A stretch of 64,000 nt of DNA from assembly GCF_009002475.1 (NCBI RefSeq), contig NZ_AP019860.1, positions 744,001-808,000 of the forward strand, given 5' to 3'. Origin of the DNA: Candidatus Uabimicrobium amorphum (GTDB taxonomy: Bacteria; Planctomycetota; Uabimicrobiia; Uabimicrobiales; Uabimicrobiaceae). Of the stretch, positions 44,848 to 53,615 are shown one piece after another (position 1 is the stretch's first letter; each line of letters opens with the position of its first letter). Both the position numbers and the translations under genes were made by a program. A model generated the notes under the pieces. That model ran no database searches, was not told the origin of the DNA, and saw nothing but the letters and a program-made list of their open reading frames with translations.

Positions 44848-47800
44848 ATGGATAACTTCTCGATAGCAAAACAATTTCCTCAATGGAATTTTCATGAGCA
44901 AATCGGCGACAATTATTTATTAACAACATACATCGCCGAGAATTCTAAACATGGAAAGTGTGTTTTGAAGTTATTTTCAAAAACTTTGTTGAGGGATAGC
45001 GAACAGACAAAGACTTTCTTCGAGCAGCTCGATACCACGATTCGTATCAGCCACATCAATTTGGCCAAAGTCCATCAAACGAGTATTTCCGAAGAGGGAA
45101 CGTATTTGTTTCGCGAATTTCTCGAAGGTGAGAGTTTAGAAAGTCAACTGCAAAAAAGAACTTTTACCCCTATTGAAGCAACGCAAATGATTCTCGACAT
45201 CGCTCAGGGAATTTTTTCGGGATATCCATTTGGGATTGTATACAACAACATCAAACCATCAAACATCATTGTGGATGACGCTGGCGTGGCGAAACTTTGT
45301 GACTATTGTCTTCCAGCCATTGAATTGGCCTATCTATCTCCTGAACAGATAAAAAAACAAGAGGTAAGTAGCAAATCTGATGTGTATTCTCTCAATATTA
45401 TATACTACGAAATGGTCAGAAAGCGTTTCCTATTTCACGGCAAGACGATAAAAGATATCATTGAATTACAAAGTAGAACAGCAATTCCTCCGCAGCTGAA
45501 GAATTTTAAAAATTGGCCGAAAGGTCTTCCTACGTCTATACGCGATATTATTTGTAAAAATTTAAATCGCGACCCCCAAGAGCGCGATACGCCTTTCCAC
45601 TTTGTGAAACAGTTAAACGGAATTCTAAAATCGCTAAAAGTTCCACGGCGCAATACCATTAAAATTCAGAAACAAACGGTAACACGCCGTGTCAAAAGAC
45701 CTAGTACGGACAAAAATGTGTGGGGAGAGGTCGGACTAGAAAATAATGTGGAAAGTCAAGTTCTTGCAGACGAATCGGTTACCGATGCCGAAAACATCGT
45801 TTTTTCTGAAGAGAAACTTGAGAAGTACATTCAAGAAGAGATTGACAGCGCTCTAACAAAATTTCGTACCGACAAAAATGAAATACTACCGTGTTTAAAG
45901 TTTTATTTTCCCAAAAAGTATGAAGAAACCATCGTTGGTTATTTACTTGACCTCTTCCATGAAGAGTGTTGGTTGATTAAAGACACGGATAAAATGAGCT
46001 ATCTCGAAATCGAGATTGATTTGGAAAAAGGCTGTATCCAAAAACATTACTACAAGTTTGAAAATATACTAGAAACAGCGATTAGTAAAGCTTATGAAGC
46101 CTATGATGGTAAAGACGAAGACGAAGATGAAGACGAAAACGATAACAACGAAGATAAGAGTCAAGAGAATAACGAACCAACGAAGGGTAACCACGATAAA
46201 ACAATCGATAGTGAAGATTTGTACAAAACAATTGATGTAGATAGCAATGAATTTGTTTTACCAGAAGTGAATGAAGACATAAGTGTTTCTGAAAAGGATG
46301 GGGTCACAAAAATTGTGACAGAAAAAGGCTCGGTGGAAATAGACAGCAAAGACTTGAGCGGCTCGCTGGATGGCTACGATTTAGAAGGTGAACACATTGA
46401 AACACTCAACGACATCACTGTTGATTCGTTGACTTCGGTGAAAAATTCAATAAAATCCTTATCTTTTACACGACAAAGCCTAATGGTAAGTCGCCAACTC
46501 ATTGGCAAAAAAGTACAGATTACCGTTGATTTCGACAATAGACATGAAGCCACTGCATGGGTTAAATTTGTTCGCAAATATAAACTTTACAAAGGAAAGC
46601 AGTTTATTGTTGAAGACGAAGATGTCGATGTAGAGGTTGAACCCGAAACCGAACGCCAAACATTTACGATTTTTATTGATCGCTTGAAAGCGTATGAAAA
46701 AGTAAGTGAACATATTGATCGCATCAAAGAGTTTTTTGAAGGTGACTATGAAATCTCCGAAATGGATCGTGGCGGAATGGGAGCTATTCTAAAACTGATT
46801 AGCAAACACGATAGTACGATTCTTTCCCTGCGCCCCGAAAATTATTGGGCGCGGTATAAATTTGCGGAATATTTAAAGAGTTTACGCAATCTAAAGGGGG
46901 AAGAAGTTTTTTACGCCGAACTACCCAAAGGAACGGAGTTTGTGATCAAAGTAGGATTTGAAGGGTATGAAGAGTCTTTAATCCAAGAAGCGAAGATACT
47001 GACGAGTTTGGCAGAAAATGAAAATATTTGCAATACGATTATTGGGTGTGTACAACAAGGGCGCCTATTTGCGCGAGATGAAAAAGAAGACCAAGAAAAA
47101 ATTGGTTATTACCTCATGCTGGAGTATGCACACCAAGGTAATTTAGAGCAAATATATAAGAGCTGTCCAGACAATCGACTTTCTCCTTCCATTGCCTTTG
47201 CGATTATGTATGGCATGATTCAGTCGTTAAAGATTTTGAGTGATAAAGGCATTATCCATCGCGATATCAAGCCACAAAATATTCTATTAGATAACAACGG
47301 CATTCCGAAGCTTACTGACTTTGGCTTGGCAATTACCACGAACCAGGCAAGTAGTAAGTTAACCGACGATCGCAAGAGACTATTGCGTATTGTCGACGAA
47401 AAATTCTGTAAAATTAGCATTCAGCGCGAACACATGCAAACTATTTTACAGAATCTAATACGTACACAAGAGAATTCGGAAGCCATCGACCTTGTGCTCC
47501 AAGAAAAAATAGAAATTCTTTCCGAAGCGATTGAAAAGTTAAAAAAACAAGAAGAACATCGCGCCGAAGAACTCAAGGAAAGGTATCGTCCCATTAGTGC
47601 GGAAGAAAACGCCTTGAAAGGTCGTTTTGCGGGATCGTTGTACTATGCAGCGCCAGAACAGTTTACAACGGATGTTGTACTAACAACAGCATGTGATATG
47701 TATCAATTGGGTATGGTCATTTTTACCATGTTGACTGGCAAAAAGCCCGTGAGCGGACGCAACACTTTTGATATTATGAGTAAAATTCTCGACCCAAATA

Positions 47801-48117
47801 AACCTCGTGTAAAAGATCACATTGAAAGTAGTCCTATCGTGGACATACTGAGTGAGTTGATCGAAAAAATGATTCAGCATCAACCACAAGATCGCATTGG
47901 CGTAGAAGACGTTCGCAAAACGATGTCAGAGGTTTTATTTGGTTATGCTCTAGAATTAAAGAAAGAGCCCATCTTTACCCCTAAACTAAAATTAAATGAA
48001 AAGCAACAGGAACGTTGGGATAAAAAAGTCGAGTACGCAAAGAAATTGCATAAGACATGCATAGACGCTATTTTTAGTACTGTATTTCAAGACCGTGGTT
48101 TACCCGAACTTCAATAG
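44848..48117 (+). CDS. Tandem pseudokinase-kinase protein with insert in the activation segment
   Basis: Residues 12-255 have a kinase fold with broken motifs: the catalytic loop reads GIVYNNIKPSN (HRD lost) and the metal motif is DYC, so this part is a pseudokinase. An acidic linker follows (about 413-455, a run of D and E), then an unassigned beta-containing domain (about 480-630). A second kinase spans about 634-1034 with intact GIIHRDIKPQN and LTDFGLAI. Between DFG and GSLYYAAPEQ it has about 90 extra residues, helical and coiled-coil-like (833-926). Activation segments are normally 20-35 residues, so this is a striking insert. There is no membrane helix. The pseudokinase may regulate the active kinase. 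It lies 9 bp after the TIR-FGE gene and 11 bp before the Nudix-like gene. Confidence 0.85.
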   Translation: MDNFSIAKQFPQWNFHEQIGDNYLLTTYIAENSKHGKCVLKLFSKTLLRDSEQTKTFFEQLDTTIRISHINLAKVHQTSISEEGTYLFREFLEGESLESQLQKRTFTPIEATQMILDIAQGIFSGYPFGIVYNNIKPSNIIVDDAGVAKLCDYCLPAIELAYLSPEQIKKQEVSSKSDVYSLNIIYYEMVRKRFLFHGKTIKDIIELQSRTAIPPQLKNFKNWPKGLPTSIRDIICKNLNRDPQERDTPFHFVKQLNGILKSLKVPRRNTIKIQKQTVTRRVKRPSTDKNVWGEVGLENNVESQVLADESVTDAENIVFSEEKLEKYIQEEIDSALTKFRTDKNEILPCLKFYFPKKYEETIVGYLLDLFHEECWLIKDTDKMSYLEIEIDLEKGCIQKHYYKFENILETAISKAYEAYDGKDEDEDEDENDNNEDKSQENNEPTKGNHDKTIDSEDLYKTIDVDSNEFVLPEVNEDISVSEKDGVTKIVTEKGSVEIDSKDLSGSLDGYDLEGEHIETLNDITVDSLTSVKNSIKSLSFTRQSLMVSRQLIGKKVQITVDFDNRHEATAWVKFVRKYKLYKGKQFIVEDEDVDVEVEPETERQTFTIFIDRLKAYEKVSEHIDRIKEFFEGDYEISEMDRGGMGAILKLISKHDSTILSLRPENYWARYKFAEYLKSLRNLKGEEVFYAELPKGTEFVIKVGFEGYEESLIQEAKILTSLAENENICNTIIGCVQQGRLFARDEKEDQEKIGYYLMLEYAHQGNLEQIYKSCPDNRLSPSIAFAIMYGMIQSLKILSDKGIIHRDIKPQNILLDNNGIPKLTDFGLAITTNQASSKLTDDRKRLLRIVDEKFCKISIQREHMQTILQNLIRTQENSEAIDLVLQEKIEILSEAIEKLKKQEEHRAEELKERYRPISAEENALKGRFAGSLYYAAPEQFTTDVVLTTACDMYQLGMVIFTMLTGKKPVSGRNTFDIMSKILDPNKPRVKDHIESSPIVDILSELIEKMIQHQPQDRIGVEDVRKTMSEVLFGYALELKKEPIFTPKLKLNEKQQERWDKKVEYAKKLHKTCIDAIFSTVFQDRGLPELQ

Positions 48118-48128
48118 GAGAACAATCA

Positions 48129-48830
48129 ATGCTCGATGAAATCATTCACTATTTCGCTATTTGGAATATCATTGAACCGTGTATCTTTATTTTTGTCATT
48201 TTCATTTTCTTTCGCGACCCCATACGTCGCTGGAATTTTTTTGGTTATCGTCCTACGGCAGTTACCGGAATATTTGACCCTAAATTAGAAAAAGTAATTT
48301 TTTCCAAAGTAAACGGTTTTTGGTCATTCAACCAAGGGGGAATATATGAAGACAATATGTACACAACTGTTGCCGACATTTTAAACCGTGAAGTAGGGCT
48401 TCCACAAACGCGCTTTAAGCTCATTTATTTTACTTCTTTGGGAAAAGTAAGACTGCACAACAAACGTTTACTTACACGTGCACGCATAAGTGCGTTTAGT
48501 ATTCGCAGTAAACTGCGTGGCAAAGGTTACATGGGGTGTTATATTCGCTGTAATCTAGAAGGTATTGAGAGTGTTATTAAAAAAGGTGCTGGTATTGAAG
48601 AAGTTCGCGTAGTGAGTTTTGCAGAGGCCAAAAAACTTACCGATGAAAGATGCGATCACGAAGAGCACCAAGAAAAAAAACGCAATATGATTATTGCGAT
48701 GATTGAAGAAATGGAAGGCTTTGCAAGAGACGAGAAAAAGTGGAGAGAAACGCAAAGTATCGAAGAAAAATCCGAAGAGAAGGCAAGCAAAGAAGCACAG
48801 CCAGAGAATAATGAGGAAAACGGGGAATAA
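48129..48830 (+). CDS. Membrane-anchored Nudix-like protein with degenerate Nudix box
   Basis: The N-terminus has one hydrophobic helix (about 15-32), then a domain at about 45-180 whose pattern resembles the Nudix fold: a strand TGIFDPKLEKVIFSKVNGFW, then GGIYEDNMYTTVADILNREV, then GLPQ and the strand KLIYFTSLG. Compared with the Nudix box GX5EX7REUXEEXGU, the first glycine and the final EVGL are kept, but the central RE pair is replaced by IL, so pyrophosphohydrolase activity is doubtful. The last 50 residues are charged and helical. Because Nudix enzymes act on nucleotide-sugar and ADP-ribose compounds, it may act with the TIR-like protein; this is inference. The stop overlaps the next ATG (TAATG). 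Confidence 0.6.
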   Translation: MLDEIIHYFAIWNIIEPCIFIFVIFIFFRDPIRRWNFFGYRPTAVTGIFDPKLEKVIFSKVNGFWSFNQGGIYEDNMYTTVADILNREVGLPQTRFKLIYFTSLGKVRLHNKRLLTRARISAFSIRSKLRGKGYMGCYIRCNLEGIESVIKKGAGIEEVRVVSFAEAKKLTDERCDHEEHQEKKRNMIIAMIEEMEGFARDEKKWRETQSIEEKSEEKASKEAQPENNEENGE

Positions 48831-49954
48831 TGGACATTGCGTTTTGTTTGTTTAAATATTTTCCCTTTGGTGGTTTACAAAGCGACTTCCTATCCATCGC
48901 CAAAAAATGCCGCGAAAAAGGACACCTCATTGATGTTTACACGCGTAGCTGGCAAGGGGAAATTCCCGATGGATTCTCTGTTCATTTGATGAAGACAAAT
49001 GCCATAACAAATGTCGGCAAAGATGTGGCCTACGCCAAAAAATTACAAAAAAAGTTGTCTACGCAGCAAAAACTAATTGTCGGTTTCAACAAAGTTCCAG
49101 GGCTACATGTCTATTTTGCTTCTGACAGTTGTTACGCGAGAAAAGTGCAGCATAAGTCGTCGTGGAAAAAGAGCTTTCTTCCACGTAATTATCACAAACT
49201 GGACCTCGAAGCAAGTTTATTTCACTCCCCGCAAGCCCATGTAATGTTTATCGCTCCGCAGCAATTAAAAGACTTCCAGGAATTTTACGATGTAAAACCA
49301 CAGTACACACATTTACTTCCTCCGGGAATTAACCCACAACTAAAAGAATATAAACGCGACAACAGTTATCGCGAGAAATTACTTGCCCATTTGCAACTTG
49401 CAAAAGATACGTTTGTGATCTTGATGGTTGGCTCAGGCTTTCATACCAAAGGTGTTGACCGTTCTATTCGTGCAATTCACAGCTTAAAAGACAACAAGGC
49501 ACACTTAATTATCGCTGGAAAAGGCAAAGAAACATACTTTGCGAATATGGCGAAAAAATTAGGTGTGGAGAAACAAGTTACTTTTCTAGGCGCGCGTTCC
49601 GATATTCACGAACTATATTTGGGAAGTGATATGCTTCTACACCCTTCTTATACAGAATCCGCAGGAAAAGTTTTACTCGAAGCAACAATATTGGGGCTAC
49701 CGGTTATTACCACCGCAAATTGCGGCTATGCTTTTTATATAAATAAGGCGAAAAATGGCATTGTCGTTCCCGCACCCTTTCGGCAAGAGAATTTGAATGA
49801 CGCACTCCAAAAAATGAGAACAACATCAAACCTATACCAAGTGTGGGGAGAGAATGGCTGGAACTATGGCCGCGAAAACGATCTTTACAGTCAGCATGAC
49901 CGAGCCGTCGATATCATTGAAGACGTCGGACGTTCTTTAAACTTGAAGATGTAA
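48830..49954 (+). CDS. GT4-family glycosyltransferase, WaaG-like
   Basis: The 374-residue protein is a GT-B fold transferase of family GT4. Its N-terminal domain has FCLFKYFPFGGLQSDFLSIA, the acceptor-side glycine loop typical of WaaG/RfaG (LPS core glucosyltransferase I). The C-terminal domain has MVGSGFHTKGVDRSIRAIHS, IAGKGKE and HPSYTESAGKVLLEAT with the E-x7-E motif that binds the sugar nucleotide. The LPPGIN phrase between domains is standard. It probably adds a hexose to a lipid A-core-like glycan on the inner face of the membrane, which implies an outer membrane. The start overlaps the preceding stop by 1 bp. Such a housekeeping-type gene inside this signalling cluster is odd; it may be recruited to modify another target. 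Confidence 0.85.
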   Translation: MDIAFCLFKYFPFGGLQSDFLSIAKKCREKGHLIDVYTRSWQGEIPDGFSVHLMKTNAITNVGKDVAYAKKLQKKLSTQQKLIVGFNKVPGLHVYFASDSCYARKVQHKSSWKKSFLPRNYHKLDLEASLFHSPQAHVMFIAPQQLKDFQEFYDVKPQYTHLLPPGINPQLKEYKRDNSYREKLLAHLQLAKDTFVILMVGSGFHTKGVDRSIRAIHSLKDNKAHLIIAGKGKETYFANMAKKLGVEKQVTFLGARSDIHELYLGSDMLLHPSYTESAGKVLLEATILGLPVITTANCGYAFYINKAKNGIVVPAPFRQENLNDALQKMRTTSNLYQVWGENGWNYGRENDLYSQHDRAVDIIEDVGRSLNLKM

Positions 49955-49988
49955 CGACACGTAGCTTGTTTATAAAAAGGAATGTGGT

Positions 49989-52172
49989 TTGGACCCTAAT
50001 TTTTTTGACCAATCTAACGATCTCGATCCTAGTTTTTTAAAGGGCATTGGTTCGCAAGACACGGCCCCAACCAAAGAGTTTACCATGCCATCTACGAGCA
50101 AGTTTGATCGCTATATGATTGAAAAAGAGTTGGGGCGCGGAGGTATGGGAGTCGTATACAAAGCCTACGATACAAAATTGCGACGAACTGTTGCACTAAA
50201 GGTGATTCTAAACAGTAACATTGGTGACGTGAAACGCTTCCGTTTAGAATCAGAAGCCATGGCGCAATTACATCATCCGCATATCGTACGCATATACGAT
50301 TTTGGCGAAGCACCGCAGTTGCATTTCACCATGGAATATATCGACGGTGTGACTCTTGCGGATTTAATTGATGAACAGAAAATAAAGCCGTTATTTTTAA
50401 TCAATCTCATGATGAAAATTTGTGATGCCCTGGCCAGTGCACACAAACATAAAATTTTACATCGTGATATCAAACCTTCGAATATTATGATTACGCGAAG
50501 CGGTGAGCCGAAACTGATGGACTTTGGTTTGGCAAAGATTTATGACAACGCGCAACAGAGTTTGTCTAAAAGCAACGATATCATGGGAACGCTTTTGTAT
50601 ATGGCCCCAGAGCAAATGATGGGGAAAGCTACGGAGAAAAGTGACATATATTCGATTGGCGCGACGCTCTATGAGGCATTGACATACCGCAACATTTACG
50701 ACGGGCGTTACTCTCACGAAATTCTTTTGCAAATGGCGACACATCGGCCGACACCACCACGACAAGTCAATCCGCAAATTTCTCCCTACTTAGAAGCTGT
50801 GTGCTTGAAGTGTTTAGAAAAAAAACAAATAAATAGGTATAAAAATTGCCAACAACTTGTTCGCGAGTTCAAGAATTTAAAAAGCAATAAACCGATACTT
50901 GCCAAAAAGTACACCTACCAAGACACGATTAAAAATTTTATTAGCGAACATCGCATACTCGTGGCCAGCACATTGGCGATTATTATTTCGCTTTGTGTTT
51001 CTCTTGCTGTAGTGGTGAAATACTCATTCGATATTAAACGCGAAAAGATACGTGCGGAACAAGGAGAAAATAAAGCACGGCAAGCAACCGCCGCGATAAA
51101 AAAAGAAAAAGAGAGAACCAAATTAGCCCTAAACAAAGTGATGAATATTCTTGAGTACTCGGTAAAGAACCATTCACATGTGTTTCGGCAAGACAAGAAT
51201 TTTGCCAAGCTTGTTTCCGAAGTTTTTGGCTCTGTGGGGAAGTATGGAGAGAACGAAGAATGGGGAGCAATAAAGGGCTTTATTGCGCAGATGAGCGGTA
51301 ATCTACAACAGAGTTTAGAATATTACAACGAGCAAGTTGCCAATGCAACATCTGACCCGATTGTTTACTACAACCGTGGTCGCATATTTGAAGAGTTAAA
51401 AAAATATAAACAAGCCATGGCAGACTACGACACCGCACTACAACTCAGTCCTAAGTATGTGGATGTTTATCACGCTAAAGCGACGATTTATGACATTTGG
51501 CAAAAATATGAGTCAGCGCTACGTGAGTATCGAAAAATTATGGTGATAAACCCCGATTACATGCCTGCCTACTTTAATAGTGCGAGTACTTACGAAAAAT
51601 TGGGGAACATATCTCAGGCATTTGTCAATTACAATAAAGCGCTGCAACTTGCACCAGATCATTCGCAAATTTACTATCAACGCGGAAATTTGTATAGCAA
51701 GTGTAAAAATTACAAATTGGCGTTAGTAGACTATAGCAATGCCGTTCGTACCGGACCTGATAATGCGATTTATTATTACAATCGCGGTAGTATATACGAG
51801 ATTTTGCAAGACGATAAGCACGCAGTTTTGGATTACAACAAGGCACTACAGCTCAATCCTAACTATGTGAATGCGTATTTCAATCGTGGCAATATCCATC
51901 GTAAACACAAAAATCATTTACAGGCACTACGTGACTACAATAAAGTCGTACAATACGCTCCGCAAGATTTCGAAGCGTATTGTAATCGTGGAACCATATA
52001 CTTTGCCTTGCAAAAATATCGCGAGGCCATTAACGATTTTCACAAATCCCTGGCCATTTCCCCGAAGTATTGGCAGGCACACCATAATTTATACTCGTGC
52101 TACAAAGCAGTCAATGAAAATGCAAAAGCACAATATCATCTACAAAAATCTCGCCTATTACGTGTTAAATAA
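49989..52172 (+). CDS. Ser/Thr protein kinase with membrane helix and TPR repeats
   Basis: The start is taken as the TTG at 49989, about 7 nt after AAAAGGAA; an ATG 7 bp earlier opens only a six-codon frame, and the next in-frame ATG is 32 codons inside. The kinase domain spans about 38-300: LGRGGMGVVYKAYD, VALKVI, KILHRDIKPSN, LMDFGLAK and GTLLYMAPEQ, all intact. A membrane helix lies at about 320-345, then a short coiled coil (345-385) and seven TPR units (about 432-715) of the form YNRGxIYxxLxKYxxAxxDYN. The TPR part probably faces the periplasm and binds protein partners. It is the sixth co-oriented gene of the cluster, 34 bp after the WaaG-like gene. A palindromic repeat follows downstream. 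Confidence 0.88.
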   Translation: MDPNFFDQSNDLDPSFLKGIGSQDTAPTKEFTMPSTSKFDRYMIEKELGRGGMGVVYKAYDTKLRRTVALKVILNSNIGDVKRFRLESEAMAQLHHPHIVRIYDFGEAPQLHFTMEYIDGVTLADLIDEQKIKPLFLINLMMKICDALASAHKHKILHRDIKPSNIMITRSGEPKLMDFGLAKIYDNAQQSLSKSNDIMGTLLYMAPEQMMGKATEKSDIYSIGATLYEALTYRNIYDGRYSHEILLQMATHRPTPPRQVNPQISPYLEAVCLKCLEKKQINRYKNCQQLVREFKNLKSNKPILAKKYTYQDTIKNFISEHRILVASTLAIIISLCVSLAVVVKYSFDIKREKIRAEQGENKARQATAAIKKEKERTKLALNKVMNILEYSVKNHSHVFRQDKNFAKLVSEVFGSVGKYGENEEWGAIKGFIAQMSGNLQQSLEYYNEQVANATSDPIVYYNRGRIFEELKKYKQAMADYDTALQLSPKYVDVYHAKATIYDIWQKYESALREYRKIMVINPDYMPAYFNSASTYEKLGNISQAFVNYNKALQLAPDHSQIYYQRGNLYSKCKNYKLALVDYSNAVRTGPDNAIYYYNRGSIYEILQDDKHAVLDYNKALQLNPNYVNAYFNRGNIHRKHKNHLQALRDYNKVVQYAPQDFEAYCNRGTIYFALQKYREAINDFHKSLAISPKYWQAHHNLYSCYKAVNENAKAQYHLQKSRLLRVK

Positions 52173-52181
52173 ACACTCATT

Positions 52182-52318
52182 GTCATCCCTGCGAAAGCAG
52201 GGACCCAGCGTCTACGAGTTAATTTTTCATTGCTGGTTTCCCGCTTACGCGGGAATGACATGGATTTGTGAGTCTTTATTAAAAAAGTTTTTACTCTTAG
52301 CTTACACGGGAATGACAC
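52182..52318. repeat. MITE/REP-like inverted repeat with an extra half-copy
   Basis: GTCATCCCTGCGAAAGCAGG at 52182 pairs imperfectly with CCCGCTTACGCGGGAATGAC ending at 52259, giving a 78-bp element with 28-bp arms. A half-copy, TTAGCTTACACGGGAATGACAC, lies at 52297-52318. Similar GTCATTCCCGCG palindromes are widespread in bacterial genomes. It occupies the gap between convergent genes and could act as a terminator. Confidence 0.8.
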
Positions 52319-52359
52319 ATGTGATAGGTGCTGACATCTTCGCTAAATCAATTTACTTC

Positions 52360-53517
52360 TTACTGATTTAACCACACAGGCTTTTGTGTCACAGGCATGA
52401 AAACAACATCTTCGAGAAAAGACTTCGCATCGGCGATGCACGCTTTGCCTTTGTCTGAAGAAAATACTTTGTACATGGAATCGACGTCTTTCCACCACAA
52501 GTAAGCAATTTCGGTGTCTTCTGTTGCGTAAACCACATATCCTTCACATCCCGAATCAACAAACGCTCCGCGCCCCATTTTTACATGTGCGTGTAGACGT
52601 TGTAAGAAATTTTCGTCGCCTTTCTTGCGTCCAACGTAAAGAACAATATGTGCGTCTGCTGACCAGTCCGGTGTTCCCAAAGAGGCGTTGTATAACACGT
52701 TGTTTTTCATCGGTTCCTTTTCATTCCAGGCTACCAATGGTTTTTTACTAACCTTTTGTTTCGCAAGTGCTTCGATGAAAAGATGTGTCAGTTGATGATC
52801 AGACTTTGGATTTTGGCCAGTGATTAATTCGCGATCGCGAACCGCATGACTTGTCCACGGCTTGGCGTGACTGAGTTTTCCACCCGCTTTTTTTAACGCT
52901 TCTGCAGGAAACTCTTTCATTTTACCGTGTAAAATATTTTCTTCGGCAAATTTCTCTTCGTCGTTAGAAAAAATTGTCATATTGTAATCTTTGTAAATCC
53001 AGCCATTTTCATCTTTCGCGGCTAGTAGAGCAATAGGACCATGACAGATAAGAGCTGTCGGTTTTTGTTGCTTATGAAAATGTCGTAAAACTCTTCCCAC
53101 TTGTGCGTCGCGACATAGATCTTCCATAGGCGCGTGGCCACCAGGAAAAAAGACGCCCACAAATTCATGAAGTTGTTCGTCACTTATGGTGGAAAGCTTA
53201 ACAGGGGCGACAAAGTGCGATAGCTGAATCAACTCTTTCGCTTTTTGGTACTCTTCTTTCGAAGAAAAATGCTGTACATCATCTCCCACCGCGTCCATAA
53301 CCGGTTTGTTACCCTGAGGATTGGCAAAGACAATTTCGTAATTGGCCTTCATTAGCGCCATGACAGGTATGGTTAACTCTGACAGAAAGAAACCTGTTTT
53401 ATGTTTACTATCATCGGCAAGAGTGATGTGATCGGAACTCGAAACAATCACCAATACTTTGTCTCTCTCAGCACAAATGCACGTTAAACACAATAGTACA
53501 GTTAGCAATAACTTCAT
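52360..53517 (-). CDS. Exported DJ-1/PfpI-family protein fused to a second domain
   Basis: A signal peptide (residues 1-16, ending CICA) leads into a DJ-1/Hsp31-like domain at about 20-250. It has the active-site cysteine in ALICHGPIALL, the FFPGGH elbow and TGQNPKSDH at the end. Such proteins act as glyoxalase-III-type enzymes, chaperones or amidase-like proteins; the cysteine is intact. Residues about 265-385 form a second domain (IVLYVGRKKG, FVDSGCEGYVVYATED), perhaps a dimeric alpha-beta barrel, not confidently assigned. Export is unusual for this family, in which most members are cytosolic. The ATG at 53517 follows GGGAGAAGAAT. The divergent LysR gene 98 bp away is a likely regulator. 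Confidence 0.85.
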   Translation of the reverse strand: MKLLLTVLLCLTCICAERDKVLVIVSSSDHITLADDSKHKTGFFLSELTIPVMALMKANYEIVFANPQGNKPVMDAVGDDVQHFSSKEEYQKAKELIQLSHFVAPVKLSTISDEQLHEFVGVFFPGGHAPMEDLCRDAQVGRVLRHFHKQQKPTALICHGPIALLAAKDENGWIYKDYNMTIFSNDEEKFAEENILHGKMKEFPAEALKKAGGKLSHAKPWTSHAVRDRELITGQNPKSDHQLTHLFIEALAKQKVSKKPLVAWNEKEPMKNNVLYNASLGTPDWSADAHIVLYVGRKKGDENFLQRLHAHVKMGRGAFVDSGCEGYVVYATEDTEIAYLWWKDVDSMYKVFSSDKGKACIADAKSFLEDVVFMPVTQKPVWLNQ

Positions 53518-53547
53518 ATTCTTCTCCCAATTAAATTGAATGTATAG

Positions 53548-53565
53548 ATTTATCTTGCCATAAAT
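53548..53565. promoter_or_regulatory. Candidate operator: ATTTAT-N6-ATAAAT palindrome
   Basis: An 18-bp perfect-arm inverted repeat lies in the 98-bp divergent gap between the DJ-1 gene and the LysR gene. LysR-type proteins usually bind such gaps at an inverted T-N11-A site, but here the symmetric spacing is T-N12-A, and the region is very AT-rich. Confidence 0.3.
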
Positions 53566-53615
53566 TTTGATATTAGTAAAATTATATATTGTTATTTAAA
53601 TCATAAAAAAAACTA

